From assembly GCF_008704205.1 (NCBI RefSeq), contig NZ_VXLC01000004.1, forward strand, positions 868,001 through 932,000: a stretch of DNA of 64,000 nt, read 5' to 3'. Position numbers and translations under genes: made by a program. The notes beneath the pieces are model-generated. The model made no database searches. It had not been told where the DNA came from and worked only from the letters and a program-made list of their open reading frames with translations. Of this stretch, positions 1-9,706 are shown in pieces (the first letter of the stretch is position 1; the number at the start of each line of letters is the position of its first letter). This DNA is from Nocardia colli (GTDB taxonomy: Bacteria > Actinomycetota > Actinomycetes > Mycobacteriales > Mycobacteriaceae).

Positions 1-145
1 GATTGCGATCGTCGGGATGGTTGTGTTGCAACACCAGCTCGGTGCTCGGTTCGACCTGCCCCGGTGTGTAGCCGTGCATGGCGTATACCTCGGGAGACCA
101 CTCCCACCGGCCGGTGGTGAACCAGAACCGGAAGCTCCCCACCAT
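1..145 (-). CDS. PAS-domain protein, N-terminal fragment
   Basis: Only about 48 N-terminal residues lie in the window; the gene runs off the left edge. They read as the start of a PAS fold: GSFRFWF, then GRWEWSPEVYAMHGY, then VLQHNHPDD. This is typical of the short actinobacterial PAS proteins that usually carry a C-terminal ANTAR RNA-binding domain, but that domain is outside the window and cannot be claimed. The ATG at 145 was chosen because GAGGA lies seven bases upstream on the minus strand. A PAS-ANTAR protein would act as a cytoplasmic sensor-antiterminator; here only the PAS part is supported. Confidence 0.7.
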   Translation of the reverse strand, partial: MVGSFRFWFTTGRWEWSPEVYAMHGYTPGQVEPSTELVLQHNHPDDRN

Positions 146-294
146 CGGCCGGTCCTCGGGGGTCTGCGTCCACTCGGGGTTGCGGATTACTGCCGGGCAT
201 AGCGGGTAGCGCGTAGCCGCGGCTGATCGATCTGAGCGGGCCGCACCAGCGCTGGCGCCCACCTACCCGCGTCAGCCCATCAGCTAGGAGGATC

Positions 295-630
295 ATGGCT
301 TTGCACGACGTCATCGCCCAGCTACGTCAAGACATCACCACCGCAGCCGACGCCGGAGACGAGGCGGCTGCCGATCGCCTGCGCGATGAACTGAGCGCGG
401 CGATCGACGCCATCGACAACACCGACCCTGGCACCGGAACCAAAGCCAGTGCACCGGAACCCGGTGCGTCGGCACCTGGCCTCGCCGGCACCGGTGCCGC
501 ACCGCAGCCACCCGACACGGTCCGCCGCCCGTCCGCCGATCTCGGCCCGGGCAGCTACGACGGCAATGACGACCTTGCCGCCAACATCCCCGGCTCGATC
601 CCCGAGGACGCCCAAGAACCGCCCGACTGA
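295..630 (+). CDS. small acidic hypothetical protein
   Basis: I do not recognise this 111-residue protein. Residues 1-45 are predicted helical and rich in Ala, Asp and Arg (two heptad-like stretches, LRQDITTAADAGDEAAADRL). Residues 46-111 are low-complexity, rich in Pro, Gly, Ala and Asp and likely disordered. There is no signal peptide or membrane segment. AGGAGG at 285-290 sits at good spacing before the ATG, which supports translation. The gene stands alone on the plus strand, divergent from the PAS gene. Confidence 0.7.
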   Translation: MALHDVIAQLRQDITTAADAGDEAAADRLRDELSAAIDAIDNTDPGTGTKASAPEPGASAPGLAGTGAAPQPPDTVRRPSADLGPGSYDGNDDLAANIPGSIPEDAQEPPD

Positions 631-1103
631 CTTACCGAGTCCTGGACCGTCGGTACGGAGTTCGCCCGTCGGGCGGCTCCGGCCGCGGTCGGGCAAACCC
701 AGGACGGCGGGCTCGTCTGCCATCGACAACCCGGCTCATGCGGTCTCGCGCTGCTCGAGTCCGACAGCGTCGGCCAGTTCCCGGCGGTGGCGTTCCAGCT
801 CGGGATGTTCAGCGCTGAGTTCGCCTCAACCGCCGCGGGCAAGGGCAGGTTCGGCAACAGCCGACGCTGGCCGCATACCCGCAGTCTCGGGCCTCAATCC
901 CGGCACCAGCTCGATGCCATCCGCTAGCGGATCACGGCGGCTGCACCGGCTATTCGCAGGCCGGATAGACCCCGGTGCCGAGACTGCGGTCTGCGGATAC
1001 ATGAGGTTTCGACGCTTTCTACAGGGGTATCCGCGTTCGGGCCCGCCACCCGCCGTGGCAGTCCACCAACGCAGTGCCCTCGACTATCGGAAGAAGGCCC
1101 GCT
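631..1103. other. gene-poor stretch carrying a stress promoter
   Basis: I find no convincing gene in these 473 bases. Frames that are open here lack ribosome binding sites and coding-like composition. The only recognisable element is a SigF/SigB-type promoter near the right end, listed separately. Confidence 0.5.
1005..1030 (+). promoter_or_regulatory. SigF/SigB-type promoter
   Basis: GGTTT at 1005-1009 is followed after exactly 15 bases by GGGTAT at 1025-1030. This matches the actinobacterial general-stress sigma consensus (GGTTT/GTTT, 15-17 bases, GGGTAT/C). It lies 74 bases upstream of the epsilon-like gene start at 1104 and points towards it. Confidence 0.6.
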
Positions 1104-1541
1104 ATGCGACGAGATGCCGGCCCCGGGGTGCAGGTACGCACCTCCGCACCCTTGGCAGTCACCCTGGCGGTGCCCGGTTATCGCGAATTCGCCTTCGGCG
1201 CCGAGTATGTCGATGTTCCTGCGCTCGACGGCGCGCACGTGATCGAGCCGGGCCACCACCGACTAGAAGCCCCACTCGGCATCGGAGTACTGACCGTACG
1301 CGCCGGTGGACGCCAGTGGCTGGCCGCGTTGCACGGTGGAGTCGTGCGCGTGCGCGACGACGAGGTGCGTCTGCTGGCCGAGGCCTTGGAGTTCGCGGAT
1401 CGCATCGATGTGACCAGGGCCAAGGCCGCACAGTCCGACGCGGCGCAACGGCTGACGAATAACCATGCCGACTCCGGCGCCCGAGCCGCACTGCGACGCG
1501 CCAATCTCCGACTGGCGGTCGCGGCGCGGGTCCATCCCTGA
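1104..1541 (+). CDS. orphan F-type ATP synthase epsilon-like protein
   Basis: The 145 residues follow the layout of the epsilon subunit of F1Fo ATP synthase: an N-terminal beta-sandwich (about residues 10-85, with VDVPALDGAHVIEPGHHRL and AALHGGVVRVRDDEVRLLAEA) and a C-terminal two-helix part beginning at EFADRIDVTRAKAAQSDAAQRL. No other ATP synthase subunit gene is near, so it is a stand-alone paralogue and probably not the housekeeping AtpC. The ATG at 1104 was preferred to an upstream in-frame start because GAAGAAGG (1090-1097) lies just before it. A SigF/SigB-type promoter at 1005-1030 suggests stress or stationary-phase expression. An inhibitory role on ATP hydrolysis is possible but inferred. 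Confidence 0.6.
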   Translation: MRRDAGPGVQVRTSAPLAVTLAVPGYREFAFGAEYVDVPALDGAHVIEPGHHRLEAPLGIGVLTVRAGGRQWLAALHGGVVRVRDDEVRLLAEALEFADRIDVTRAKAAQSDAAQRLTNNHADSGARAALRRANLRLAVAARVHP

Positions 1542-1618
1542 GGCAGACACCCGCTCGACAAGCGCTGCCAAGCTCCCCCGCCCTGCGGCTTCGGCGAATA
1601 CGCGGCGTGCGATGCCGC

Positions 1619-2656
1619 CTAGATGTTGACGCCGTAATCGCGGGCGATCCCGGCCAGCCCGGACGCATAACCTTGGCCGATCGCCCGGAATTTCCACTCC
1701 GGACCATGGCGGTAGAGCTCGCCGAAGACCATCGCGGTCTCCGATGAGGCGTCCTCGGACAGGTCGTAACGGGCCAATTCCACCCCGGTTGCGCGGTCCA
1801 CGACCCGGATGAAGGCGTTGCGAACCTGACCGAAGGACTGCTGACGTGCCTCGGCGTCGTGGATCGAGACGGGGAAGAAGATGTTGGTGATCGTCGGCGG
1901 CGTCGCCGCGAGATCGACGTTGATCACTTCGTCGTCACCCTCGCCCTCGCCGGTGAGGTTGTCCCCGGTGTGTTCGATGCTGCCTTCGGGCGAGCGCAGG
2001 TTGTTGTAGAACACGAAATGGCTGTCGGAGAGCACTTTCCGGTTCTCGCCGGTGGCCAGCGCGCTGGCGTCGAGGTCGAAATCGGCGCCGGTGGTCGAGC
2101 GCACGTCCCAGCCCAGTCCCACCGCTACCGCGGTCAGGTTCGGGGCCTGCTTCGACAGCGACACATTGCCGCCCTTGGCCAGACTGACACCCATGATCTT
2201 TCCCTCCGTATCGCTGTGAAACATCTTCTGCCACCAACCCCAGTCGACTGCGGAGGTGGAGTCTCCCACCGGCGCCGCCGACTTGCCGTGCTCGGCATCG
2301 CGCCGATCACCGATATCGAAGCTACCCGGCGGGGCGATCACATGGCGCTCGGTGATCGGCAACACCGGCTCGTTTCCGGTGCGGGGCCGTGGCCGATCGT
2401 GCTCCGCGGCGACGTCGTGGCCCGGGCGCTCGCGCGCCGGGGTGCCGCCGTGCTCGAGTTGCTCGGCGATGGTCAGTACCCGGCGCCGCAATGCGATCAA
2501 CTCGATGACGTCACGCGAGAGCGGAAGGCCGGCTTTGCGGGCCTCGCCCAATGCGCGCGACGCCTCCGCATTCGCCGCCGTCACCGCCTCGCGTAGCCGC
2601 GCCGCGACCGTACTCGCCTCGGCTACCGCCGGTTCGTGGTCGCTGTTGTCACCCAC
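1619..2656 (-). CDS. TerD-family protein with N-terminal extension
   Basis: The last 191 residues (codons from 2194 down) are a complete TerD domain: [16 protein letters not shown], the calcium-binding DFDLDASA and DEVINVDL segments, and the usual C-terminal [20 protein letters not shown]. TerD proteins are stress- and tellurite-associated Ca2+-binding proteins of the cytoplasm. The frame stays open upstream for about 154 further residues: an amphipathic helical stretch ([20 protein letters not shown]) and a charged linker. The GTG at 2656 follows AAAGGA with good spacing. A second strong site, GGAGG just before the ATG at 2194, would give a TerD of canonical 191-residue length. Either a fusion or two translation products are possible. 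Confidence 0.85.
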   Translation of the reverse strand: MGDNSDHEPAVAEASTVAARLREAVTAANAEASRALGEARKAGLPLSRDVIELIALRRRVLTIAEQLEHGGTPARERPGHDVAAEHDRPRPRTGNEPVLPITERHVIAPPGSFDIGDRRDAEHGKSAAPVGDSTSAVDWGWWQKMFHSDTEGKIMGVSLAKGGNVSLSKQAPNLTAVAVGLGWDVRSTTGADFDLDASALATGENRKVLSDSHFVFYNNLRSPEGSIEHTGDNLTGEGEGDDEVINVDLAATPPTITNIFFPVSIHDAEARQQSFGQVRNAFIRVVDRATGVELARYDLSEDASSETAMVFGELYRHGPEWKFRAIGQGYASGLAGIARDYGVNI

Positions 2657-2891
2657 CGCGGTCCTTTCCGATACGACACCGCCTGGATGCCCCTCGTCTC
2701 GGCGGTTCCGCAGGTTGACAACCCAAACACCGTTACCGCACAACATGATTCACTGTCGCTATCACCATGATGCCAGTTGCCGACGTCGGCGCGGCACGAA
2801 CTCGGTCGGTCGGGAGGTCGCGAATGCCACCCGCTCGCCGCACCGCGTACCGCTGGTCGGGACGCAGTCGTCGCTCGGCGCTGCACCGGAG

Positions 2892-3569
2892 TCATTGTTC
2901 TGCGTCGCGGACCACTAGCGCGATCTGTACTCGATTGGCGACACCCAGCTTGGTGAACAGATTGCCGGTGTGCGCCTTGACGGTGGCGACGGTGACCTGC
3001 AACCGGGCCGCGATCTCCGGGTTGCCCAGCCCGTCCGCAATCGCCCGCGCGGTATCGAGCTCCCGTTCGGACAGGGCAGCCAAGCGTTGTCGCGCGGCGT
3101 CGCGGGAGTCGCTGCGGGATTCGGCGGAACCCGGCCCGGTCGCCGCGGCGATCACCCGGGCTGTCACCGTCGGAGACAGCACGGGGTGGCCGGCCGCGAC
3201 CGTGCGCACCGCGTCGGCGATCCGAGCGGGCGGGGTGTCCTTGAGCACGAAGCCGAGCGCCCCGGCCCGCAGGGCAGCGAGTACCAGCTCGTCGGAGTCG
3301 AAGGTGGTCAGCATGAGTACCGCCGGCGCGTCCGGTGCGCTGCGCAGGTGCCGGGCGGTGTCGACGCCGTCGCGGCCGGGCATCCGCACATCCATCAGCA
3401 CTACGTCCGGCCGCTGTTGGTCCACTACCTGAATCGCGGTGTCCCCGTCTGCGGCTTCCCCGACGACGGTCAGATCCGGCTCGCCGTCGATGACGAGTCG
3501 CAGCGCCATCCGCACCAGCTGGTCGTCGTCGACGATGACCACGCGCACCAAGTCCTGTTCAGTGTGCAC
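2892..3569 (-). CDS. NarL/LuxR-family response regulator
   Basis: The 225-residue protein has an N-terminal receiver domain (VVIVDDDQLVR, phosphoacceptor Asp60 in VLMDVRMPG, conserved Lys in GFVLKD) and a C-terminal LuxR-type helix-turn-helix (LSERELDTARAIADGLGNPEIAARLQVTVATVKAHTGNLFTKL). It starts at a GTG directly after the kinase stop codon, so the two are translationally coupled and form one two-component system. Target genes cannot be deduced; the stress-associated terD and peptidase genes flank the pair. Confidence 0.95.
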   Translation of the reverse strand: MHTEQDLVRVVIVDDDQLVRMALRLVIDGEPDLTVVGEAADGDTAIQVVDQQRPDVVLMDVRMPGRDGVDTARHLRSAPDAPAVLMLTTFDSDELVLAALRAGALGFVLKDTPPARIADAVRTVAAGHPVLSPTVTARVIAAATGPGSAESRSDSRDAARQRLAALSERELDTARAIADGLGNPEIAARLQVTVATVKAHTGNLFTKLGVANRVQIALVVRDAEQ

Positions 3570-4754
3570 TCAAGCTCTTTCCTCGCGGTCGTGTCCCGGC
3601 CAGGGAAGTTGCGCGGCGAGAATGTAGCCGTTGTCTTCCGTCCGACGATGGTCGAGCGTTCCGCCGGCGAGCGTGATTCGTTCGGCGAGGCCGAGCAGCC
3701 CGAAGCCCGAGGCCGGCGGCCGGGTAACGGCGGTGGCGGCCGCCGAGTTACGGACGCTGACGTGCAGTTCCCTGCCGGGCGTCCCGTCTACGGTGATGTG
3801 CACCGCCGCAGCCGGGGCGTGTTTCGCGGCATTGGTCAGCCCTTCCTGAACTACCCGATAACCGGTGCGTCCAAGGGTCTCGGGCGGAGTAGCGGTCACC
3901 GTGGTGGCGAGCGTGACGTCCAGGCCCGCCGACCGCGCCTCGGCCACCAGATCCGAGATCCGGTCCAAAGTGGGTTGCGGTGGTTCGGGATGGTCGGGAT
4001 CGGCGCGGAGGACGCCGAGGACGTCGCGGAGTTCTTCCAGCGCTTGACGGGAGCCGTCGGCGATCCCGCGGATCAGTGTGCGCTTGTCCACGATCGAGAG
4101 ATCCTCGCGGTGGTCCAGGACGCCGGCTTGCATGGCGACCAGCGAGATCCGGTGCGCGAGCACATCGTGCATTTCGCGGGCGATCCGGTTGCGTTCGGTG
4201 GCCTGTGCCTGCGCGGCCCGGGCAGCCTGTTCGCGTTCCGCGCTGTCGGCGCGGTCCCGCAGCGATCGCAGTTCGGCGCGACGGGCGTCGATGGCCACAC
4301 CGGTTGCCACCGCGATTCCCGCGCTCGTTACCAGCGGCGCGAGTTGCAGCCAGGCCGGAGCGGGCAGCGTGGTGATCGGGTAGAGGTCATCGCTGAACTG
4401 CGCCGCAGTCACGTAGGCCAGGACGACCACCGCGATCTCGACCGGACGGCGGCGAGTGGACAGCGAACACAGTGCCAGCAGCGCGGCACCGGTGGCGAGC
4501 GCCGATGCGGCCGCAGCGATCACGACCGCCAGAGCGACGAGGAACGGGAACCGCCGCCGCCACAGCAGCACCGTCAGGCAGCCGAGTGCGATCAGCGGAT
4601 CACCGGAGACGAACCACGAACACGTATCGGCCGCGCAGCCCACCGGCAGTGCCGTGGCGAGGGAGAACCAGAACGCGATGCCGAGTACAGCGGCCGCCGC
4701 CAGCCGCCAGCTCTGCTGCCATACCCCGAGCGGGGCGGCGCTGTCGGTGTCCAC
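3570..4754 (-). CDS. DesK/NarX-type sensor histidine kinase
   Basis: The 394-residue protein has an N-terminal membrane block with about five hydrophobic helices (residues 15-155), then a HisKA_3 dimerisation helix with phosphoacceptor His196 in REMHDVLAHRISLV, and a C-terminal HATPase domain (TNAAKHAPAAAV, GFGLLGLAERITLAGGTL). It would autophosphorylate and pass the phosphate to the adjacent response regulator. There is no large extracytoplasmic sensor domain, so a membrane or intramembrane signal is likely. The start at GTG 4754 is the only good in-frame choice. Confidence 0.93.
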   Translation of the reverse strand: MDTDSAAPLGVWQQSWRLAAAAVLGIAFWFSLATALPVGCAADTCSWFVSGDPLIALGCLTVLLWRRRFPFLVALAVVIAAAASALATGAALLALCSLSTRRRPVEIAVVVLAYVTAAQFSDDLYPITTLPAPAWLQLAPLVTSAGIAVATGVAIDARRAELRSLRDRADSAEREQAARAAQAQATERNRIAREMHDVLAHRISLVAMQAGVLDHREDLSIVDKRTLIRGIADGSRQALEELRDVLGVLRADPDHPEPPQPTLDRISDLVAEARSAGLDVTLATTVTATPPETLGRTGYRVVQEGLTNAAKHAPAAAVHITVDGTPGRELHVSVRNSAAATAVTRPPASGFGLLGLAERITLAGGTLDHRRTEDNGYILAAQLPWPGHDREERA

Positions 4755-4983
4755 CCGGTCATTATCGCGGCATCGACCGGCCGCAAGCAGCAGCCCAGCG
4801 GCTGAGGCGTGCTCGACCCGGGTCTAATCGCCGCTTCGACTTTCGTCGGACACGATCGCCGCCGCCGGAGCGATGTGCCGGCGGCATGAGCTCGACAGAC
4901 TCGTTCAGGTACCAGCCGGACCCACGAAGCCCTGCGGACGGCTTGCTCGTGGCCGGCGCCATTTCGTCGGAGAGTAGCAACGT

Positions 4984-6483
4984 ATGAATGGACAACGGAG
5001 CCTGATCCTGCTGGCCGTGCTCGGTCTCACCGGAGCGCTGGTCGGGGCGCTGGTCGTGGCCGCACAGTCGGACGATGGTCCGGCGGCGCACGTGTCGTGG
5101 GGAGCCTGTCCGGAGGGGGTGGAAGATCCCGCGGCCGGGCCCTCCCAGTTGCACTGCGCCACCGTGCCGGTGCCCTTGAATTACAGCGAGCCGGAGGGTG
5201 CGCAGATCGAGATCATGATCTCCCGGCTGGCGAGTAAGAATCCGGGCAAGCGTCGCGGAGTGTTGATGCTCAACCCCGGTGGGCCTGGTGGTCCAGGGCT
5301 GGACCAGCCAACATTCCTGGCCGCGCACGGGCTGCCCGCCGAGGTGCTGGACAGCTATGACGTGATCGGTATCGATACCCGCGGGGTCGGGCATTCGACA
5401 CCGGTGAGCTGCGGTTTCACCGACGATCAGACGTACTTCGGCAATATCTCGCCGTACGCGGTGAACGATGCGGCGGTCACCGAGCGGGCCACGGTCGCCA
5501 AGGGGGTCGCCGACCAGTGCGCGGCCAACGACCACGAGGGCCGGTTGCGGTATGTCTCGACGGCGAATATGGCCCGTGACCTGGACCAGATCCGGGCGGC
5601 GCTAGGTGAGCGCAAAGCCAGTTTCCTCGGTTACTCCTACGGCACCGCGCTGGGCGCCGCCTATGCCTCGATGTTCCCGCAGCGGGCCGACCGCATCGTG
5701 CTCGACAGCAACATCGGCGACACCTATCTCGACCATGACGGGATGCGTCTGTACGGCCGCGGAATGGAAGAAACGTTCCCAGACTTCGCCGAGTGGGCCG
5801 CAGCCCGCCATGACATCTACGGTCTGGGGCGCACAGCGGACGAGGTGCGGCGGACGTACCTCACCCTCGCTGAGCGACTCGACGCGAATCCCGTGGACGG
5901 GTTGGATGGCGGCCTCTTCCGGTTCGGCACCTTCTTCACGCTCTATCGCCCGGCGTTGTACAAATCGACGGCCGAGAGCTGGAAATCGCTCCGCGAAACC
6001 GGGCATCCCGGCCCTGCGGGCGGCCGAGCGCCCGGTACCGGAGCGCCTTCGCCGAACGACAATGCCTGGTCGGTCTTTCTGGCCGTTACCTGCAACGATA
6101 TCGAATGGCCCGAGGACATCGGGACCTATCGCCGTGCCGTCGCCGAGGACCGGGAACGCTACCCCCTCTTCGGTGCGGCCGCCGCGAACGTCATGCCCTG
6201 CGCTTATTGGAAGCTCGGTCCGTCCGAGCCGCCGGTGCGGATCGACGACACCGGCCCGGCCGATGTGCTGATCGTGCAGAACCAGCGCGACCCGGTTACC
6301 CCGCTCCGCGGCGGTGAGCTGCTCGACGAAAAGTTCGGTCAGCGGTCTCGATTGGTCACCGTCGACGGAAGTGGGCACGGAGCCTATGTTCTCGGCGCCA
6401 ACCCTTGCACGTCGGACGTCGTCACCAGCTACTTGGTAAAGGGCACCTTGCCCGAACACGACATGACCTGCCGGGCGGGCTAG
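4984..6483 (+). CDS. secreted alpha/beta-hydrolase, tripeptidyl aminopeptidase family
   Basis: The 499-residue protein opens with a hydrophobic export signal or anchor (residues 6-27) without a lipobox Cys. It has the alpha/beta-hydrolase fold of actinobacterial Tap/SlpD peptidases: oxyanion region LNPGGPGGPG (97-106), nucleophile Ser218 in GYSYG, Asp in NQRDPVTPLRGGELL and His in GSGHGAYV near the C-terminus, followed by the family C-terminal TAP-like domain. It probably cleaves short peptides outside the cell. It is divergent from the two-component genes, with 229 bases between them. Confidence 0.9.
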   Translation: MNGQRSLILLAVLGLTGALVGALVVAAQSDDGPAAHVSWGACPEGVEDPAAGPSQLHCATVPVPLNYSEPEGAQIEIMISRLASKNPGKRRGVLMLNPGGPGGPGLDQPTFLAAHGLPAEVLDSYDVIGIDTRGVGHSTPVSCGFTDDQTYFGNISPYAVNDAAVTERATVAKGVADQCAANDHEGRLRYVSTANMARDLDQIRAALGERKASFLGYSYGTALGAAYASMFPQRADRIVLDSNIGDTYLDHDGMRLYGRGMEETFPDFAEWAAARHDIYGLGRTADEVRRTYLTLAERLDANPVDGLDGGLFRFGTFFTLYRPALYKSTAESWKSLRETGHPGPAGGRAPGTGAPSPNDNAWSVFLAVTCNDIEWPEDIGTYRRAVAEDRERYPLFGAAAANVMPCAYWKLGPSEPPVRIDDTGPADVLIVQNQRDPVTPLRGGELLDEKFGQRSRLVTVDGSGHGAYVLGANPCTSDVVTSYLVKGTLPEHDMTCRAG

Positions 6484-6556
6484 CCCGGCCGTGCCGTCGT
6501 GGGTTCGCTTCCGCTGCCTGGTGTTTGGGGGCGGCTCGGGCGGGTAGCCGCCGGCC

Positions 6557-7651
6557 GTGGATGGGAACGAGCACGGGGCAACTGGACAGGCCGGCACGGC
6601 TGGTGAGCGGGTTTCGGTGTTGCTGATCGCGGATCCGGGCAAGGCAGCCGCCGTGGCGGAGCGTCTCGCCGAACGCCTGCCGGGCGGCCTGCGCAGCCGT
6701 GCTCGTCCGGAGCGCCGGTGGACGACGCGGGTGCGCCCCAAGCCCTATCTGCCCGACGAGCAAGCGGATTTCGCCGAGGTGATCGACACTGTCGACCCGT
6801 CCGCGGAAGACGAGGACCTCGTTGTCTACCTCACCGATTTACCGCGTCGCGCGGAAACCCTGCCGGTGGTGGCCGATGTCAGTGCCGACCACAAATTCGC
6901 CCTCGTTTCCCTGCCGGGTGTGGGCGGCATCGACATCGAGCGACGTGTCCGCACTGTCACCGAACTCGCGATCACCCATATGCTCGGCGACCCGGAACTC
7001 CCGCCGCCCGGCGCGGCACGGCGGTTCCCAGCTGCCCGGATCCCCGGCGGCATACGGTATTTCACTCCGCCAGGTCTGCGGCGACTGCGCCTGCTGGCCG
7101 GGATGGTGCGGGCCAACCGGCCGTGGCGGCTGGTCACCGGACTTTCGAAGGTGCTCGTCGGCGCTTTCGCCACGGGTGCGGTCGCGTTGGCCACCAGCAC
7201 GATCTGGATGTTCGCCGACCTGATGGGTCCGTGGCGTATGAGTGCGGCGACGATCCTGACGATCGCGGCGATGGTTCTATGGCTGATCCTCGATCACGAA
7301 CTCTGGGAGCGGCCGACCTCGCCGTCCGACCGTGATCGATCGGTGCTGTACAACTTCGCGACCGTAGTCACCCTGGTCACCGGCGTCGGTGTCCTGCACG
7401 TGGCCCTGTTTTGCCTGCTGCTGTTCACCGCGTCCCTGACACTTCCCCCGGAACTGCTGTCTCGCATCCTGGGGCACGGAGTGAACTTTTCCGATTACCT
7501 CACCCTCGCTTGGCTGTTGGCCTCGATCGCGACCATCGGTGGGGCGCTCGGGTCCGGTCTCGAGGACGACACCGCGGTCAAGGCGGCGGCGTACGGGGTC
7601 CGGCAGCGCCAGCGCCTCGAGGAAAACCAGGGTCGGTCGAACGACGCCTGA
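6557..7651 (+). CDS. hypothetical membrane protein
   Basis: I do not recognise the 364-residue protein by name. Residues 20-170 form a soluble domain with an alternating strand/helix pattern (VSVLLIADPGKAAAVAERLA, EDLVVYLTDLP, FALVSLPGVGG). Residues 195-350 contain four hydrophobic helices (VLVGAFATGAVALATSTIWMF, AATILTIAAMVLWLIL, VVTLVTGVGVLHVALFCLLLF, WLLASIATIGGALGSG). It therefore looks like a cytoplasmic sensor or handling domain anchored in the membrane. A hairpin with a T run after the stop separates it from the dnaK operon. Confidence 0.8.
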   Translation: MDGNEHGATGQAGTAGERVSVLLIADPGKAAAVAERLAERLPGGLRSRARPERRWTTRVRPKPYLPDEQADFAEVIDTVDPSAEDEDLVVYLTDLPRRAETLPVVADVSADHKFALVSLPGVGGIDIERRVRTVTELAITHMLGDPELPPPGAARRFPAARIPGGIRYFTPPGLRRLRLLAGMVRANRPWRLVTGLSKVLVGAFATGAVALATSTIWMFADLMGPWRMSAATILTIAAMVLWLILDHELWERPTSPSDRDRSVLYNFATVVTLVTGVGVLHVALFCLLLFTASLTLPPELLSRILGHGVNFSDYLTLAWLLASIATIGGALGSGLEDDTAVKAAAYGVRQRQRLEENQGRSNDA

Positions 7652-7667
7652 TGCGCGCGGCGCGCGA

Positions 7668-7702
7668 GGTTGTCCTGGCAGGACGAACCGGCGAGTTTTT
7701 TT
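7668..7702 (+). terminator. rho-independent-like terminator
   Basis: An imperfect hairpin, GGTTGTCCTG-G-CAGGACGAACC with one mismatched pair (7668-7689), is followed by seven T at 7696-7702. It lies 17 bases after the membrane-protein stop and about 100 bases before dnaK, so it insulates the stress operon from the upstream gene. Confidence 0.6.
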
Positions 7703-7801
7703 CGCCTTGACAGGCCGTTTCGTCTCTCGGGCGCGATCGGAAGGATTGGCGGTGTCGAATATCCGGCGGCCGGCCGGTCGCGCCGATCCGAGGGAATTGA
7801 T

Positions 7802-9694
7802 ATGGCCACTGCAGTAGGAATCGACCTGGGAACTACGAACTCTGTCATCGCGAGTTGGCAGGGCGGCGAGCCGGTGGTGATCGCCAACGCCGAAGGCGCG
7901 CGCACCACGCCATCGGTGGTGGCCTTCACCGAGAGCGGTGAGCGCCTTGTCGGTCAGCTCGCCCGCAGACAAGCGATCTTGAATCCGAAGGGCACGATCT
8001 ATTCGGCGAAGCGATTCATCGGGCGTCACTTCGACGAAATCTCGGAAGAAGCCAAGGCCGTGAGCTTCGACGTCGTCGAAGGCGAGGGCGGCGTTGCCCG
8101 ATTCGATGTGCGGGGCAAGCTGTACGCACCCGAGGAGATCAGCGCGCAGGTGTTGCGCAAGCTGGTCGATGACGCGAGCAAGTATCTGGGCGAGCGGGTC
8201 AAAGAAGCGGTGATCACCGTGCCCGCCTACTTCAACGACGCGCAGCGCAACGCCACCAAGGACGCGGGCCGGATCGCGGGACTCGAGGTCCTGCGCATCA
8301 TCAACGAGCCGACCGCCGCCGCGTTGGCGTACGGGTTGGACAAGCAGACTCATGAGACGGTGCTCGTATTCGACCTCGGCGGTGGCACTTTCGATGTCAG
8401 CCTGCTCGACGTCGGTGAAGGCGTAGTCGAAGTCCGTTCCACCGCGGGTGATTCGCATCTGGGCGGCGACGACTTCGACCGGCGCATCGTCGACTTTCTC
8501 GCCGACGAGTTCCAGCGCGCCGAGCACATCGATCTGCGGGCCGATCCGCAAGCGCTGCAACGACTTTTCGAGGCGGCGGAGAAGGCCAAGGTCGAGCTGT
8601 CCTCGGTGACGCAGACGCAGGTGAACCTGCCCTTCGTCACCGCCGACGCGAACGGACCCAAGCACCTCACCTCCACGCTCATGCGCTCGAAGTTCGAGGA
8701 CCTGACCGCGGATCTGGTGCAGCGCTGCCTCGGCCCGGTCGAACAGGCCATGTCCGATGCCAAGGTCACTGCCAACGACATCGACGAGGTGATCCTCGTC
8801 GGCGGTTCCACCCGTATTCCGGCGGTACAGGCGTTGGTACGCAGGCTGACCGGTGGCAAGGACCCGAACATGAGCGTCAACCCCGACGAGGTGGTCGCGT
8901 TGGGTGCGGCGGTGCAGGCCGGCGTGCTCAAGGGTGAGGTCTCCGACGTGCTGCTGCTGGACGTCACGCCGCTGTCGCTGGGCGTGGAGACCCAGGGCGG
9001 GGTGATGACGAAGATCATCGAACGCAACACCACCATCCCGGCCCGGCGCAGCGAGGTGTTCTCCACCGCCGAGGACAACCAGCCCGCGGTCGATGTGGTT
9101 GTGCTCCAAGGCGAACGCGAGCGTGCCGCCGACAACCGAGTGCTCGGCCGGTTCCGGCTGGAGGACATCCGGCCTGCGCCACGCGGCCAGGCACAGGTCG
9201 AGGTCATCTTCGACATCGACGCCAACGGCATCCTCAATGTGACCGCACGGGACAAGGACACCGGTAAAGAGCAGAGCATCACGATCAGCGAGCAGTCCAA
9301 TCTGGACCAGAGCGAAGTCGACCGGATGCTCGCCGAGGCCGAGCGGCACCGCCGCGAAGACGAGGAGCTGCGCCGGGCCGTCGATGCCCGCAACGCGTTG
9401 GATTCGGCCGCGTACCAGGTGGAGCGGCGACTCGCCGAGCTCGGCGACAGCGCGCCGCCGCACGACCGGGCACGTGCCGAGATGCTGATCACCGACGCCA
9501 GACAGGCGGTCAAAGCGGAAGCGCCGCTGGATCGGGTGCAGTCGCTCACCTCGGAGCTGCAGCAATTGCTATACGGGTTGCAGCCCACGCAATCCGGAGG
9601 CGGCGACGGACAGTCCAGCTACGCGGGCGCGGGTGCGCGGGCCGGCGCGCCCGGTGACGACGACGTGATCGACGCCGAGTTCGACCAGAGCTGA
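7802..9694 (+). CDS. dnaK: Hsp70 chaperone DnaK
   Basis: The 630-residue protein is a full Hsp70: nucleotide-binding domain from [35 protein letters not shown] and [10 protein letters not shown]; a substrate-binding domain from [10 protein letters not shown]; a helical lid; and the acidic C-terminal tail [12 protein letters not shown] that docks partners. The start at 7802 is set by the invariant [14 protein letters not shown]; the open frame upstream is not Hsp70-like. It heads an operon with grpE, dnaJ, a CbpM-like modulator and clpB. No CIRCE or HAIR box is visible upstream. It may be a second, stress-dedicated copy, because the DnaJ partner lacks the zinc domain and the operon contains redox genes. 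Confidence 0.97.
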   Translation: MATAVGIDLGTTNSVIASWQGGEPVVIANAEGARTTPSVVAFTESGERLVGQLARRQAILNPKGTIYSAKRFIGRHFDEISEEAKAVSFDVVEGEGGVARFDVRGKLYAPEEISAQVLRKLVDDASKYLGERVKEAVITVPAYFNDAQRNATKDAGRIAGLEVLRIINEPTAAALAYGLDKQTHETVLVFDLGGGTFDVSLLDVGEGVVEVRSTAGDSHLGGDDFDRRIVDFLADEFQRAEHIDLRADPQALQRLFEAAEKAKVELSSVTQTQVNLPFVTADANGPKHLTSTLMRSKFEDLTADLVQRCLGPVEQAMSDAKVTANDIDEVILVGGSTRIPAVQALVRRLTGGKDPNMSVNPDEVVALGAAVQAGVLKGEVSDVLLLDVTPLSLGVETQGGVMTKIIERNTTIPARRSEVFSTAEDNQPAVDVVVLQGERERAADNRVLGRFRLEDIRPAPRGQAQVEVIFDIDANGILNVTARDKDTGKEQSITISEQSNLDQSEVDRMLAEAERHRREDEELRRAVDARNALDSAAYQVERRLAELGDSAPPHDRARAEMLITDARQAVKAEAPLDRVQSLTSELQQLLYGLQPTQSGGGDGQSSYAGAGARAGAPGDDDVIDAEFDQS

Positions 9695-9706
9695 GGAGGT
9701 TCGGCG

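Noticed and set aside
449..1462. A 337-codon plus-strand frame across the start of the window
   Set aside because: Overlaps the small acidic protein and the epsilon-like gene in another frame, is Arg/Ser/Pro-rich and has no ribosome site.
7650..7801. CIRCE or HAIR (HspR) box before dnaK
   Set aside because: Searched by eye for TTAGCACTC/GAGTGCTAA and CTTGAGT/ACTCAAG; none present. TTGACA at 7707-7712 has no good -10.
7277..9565. A 762-codon open frame antisense to dnaK
   Set aside because: High-GC shadow frame: the plus strand encodes a perfect DnaK, and the antisense text has no domain.
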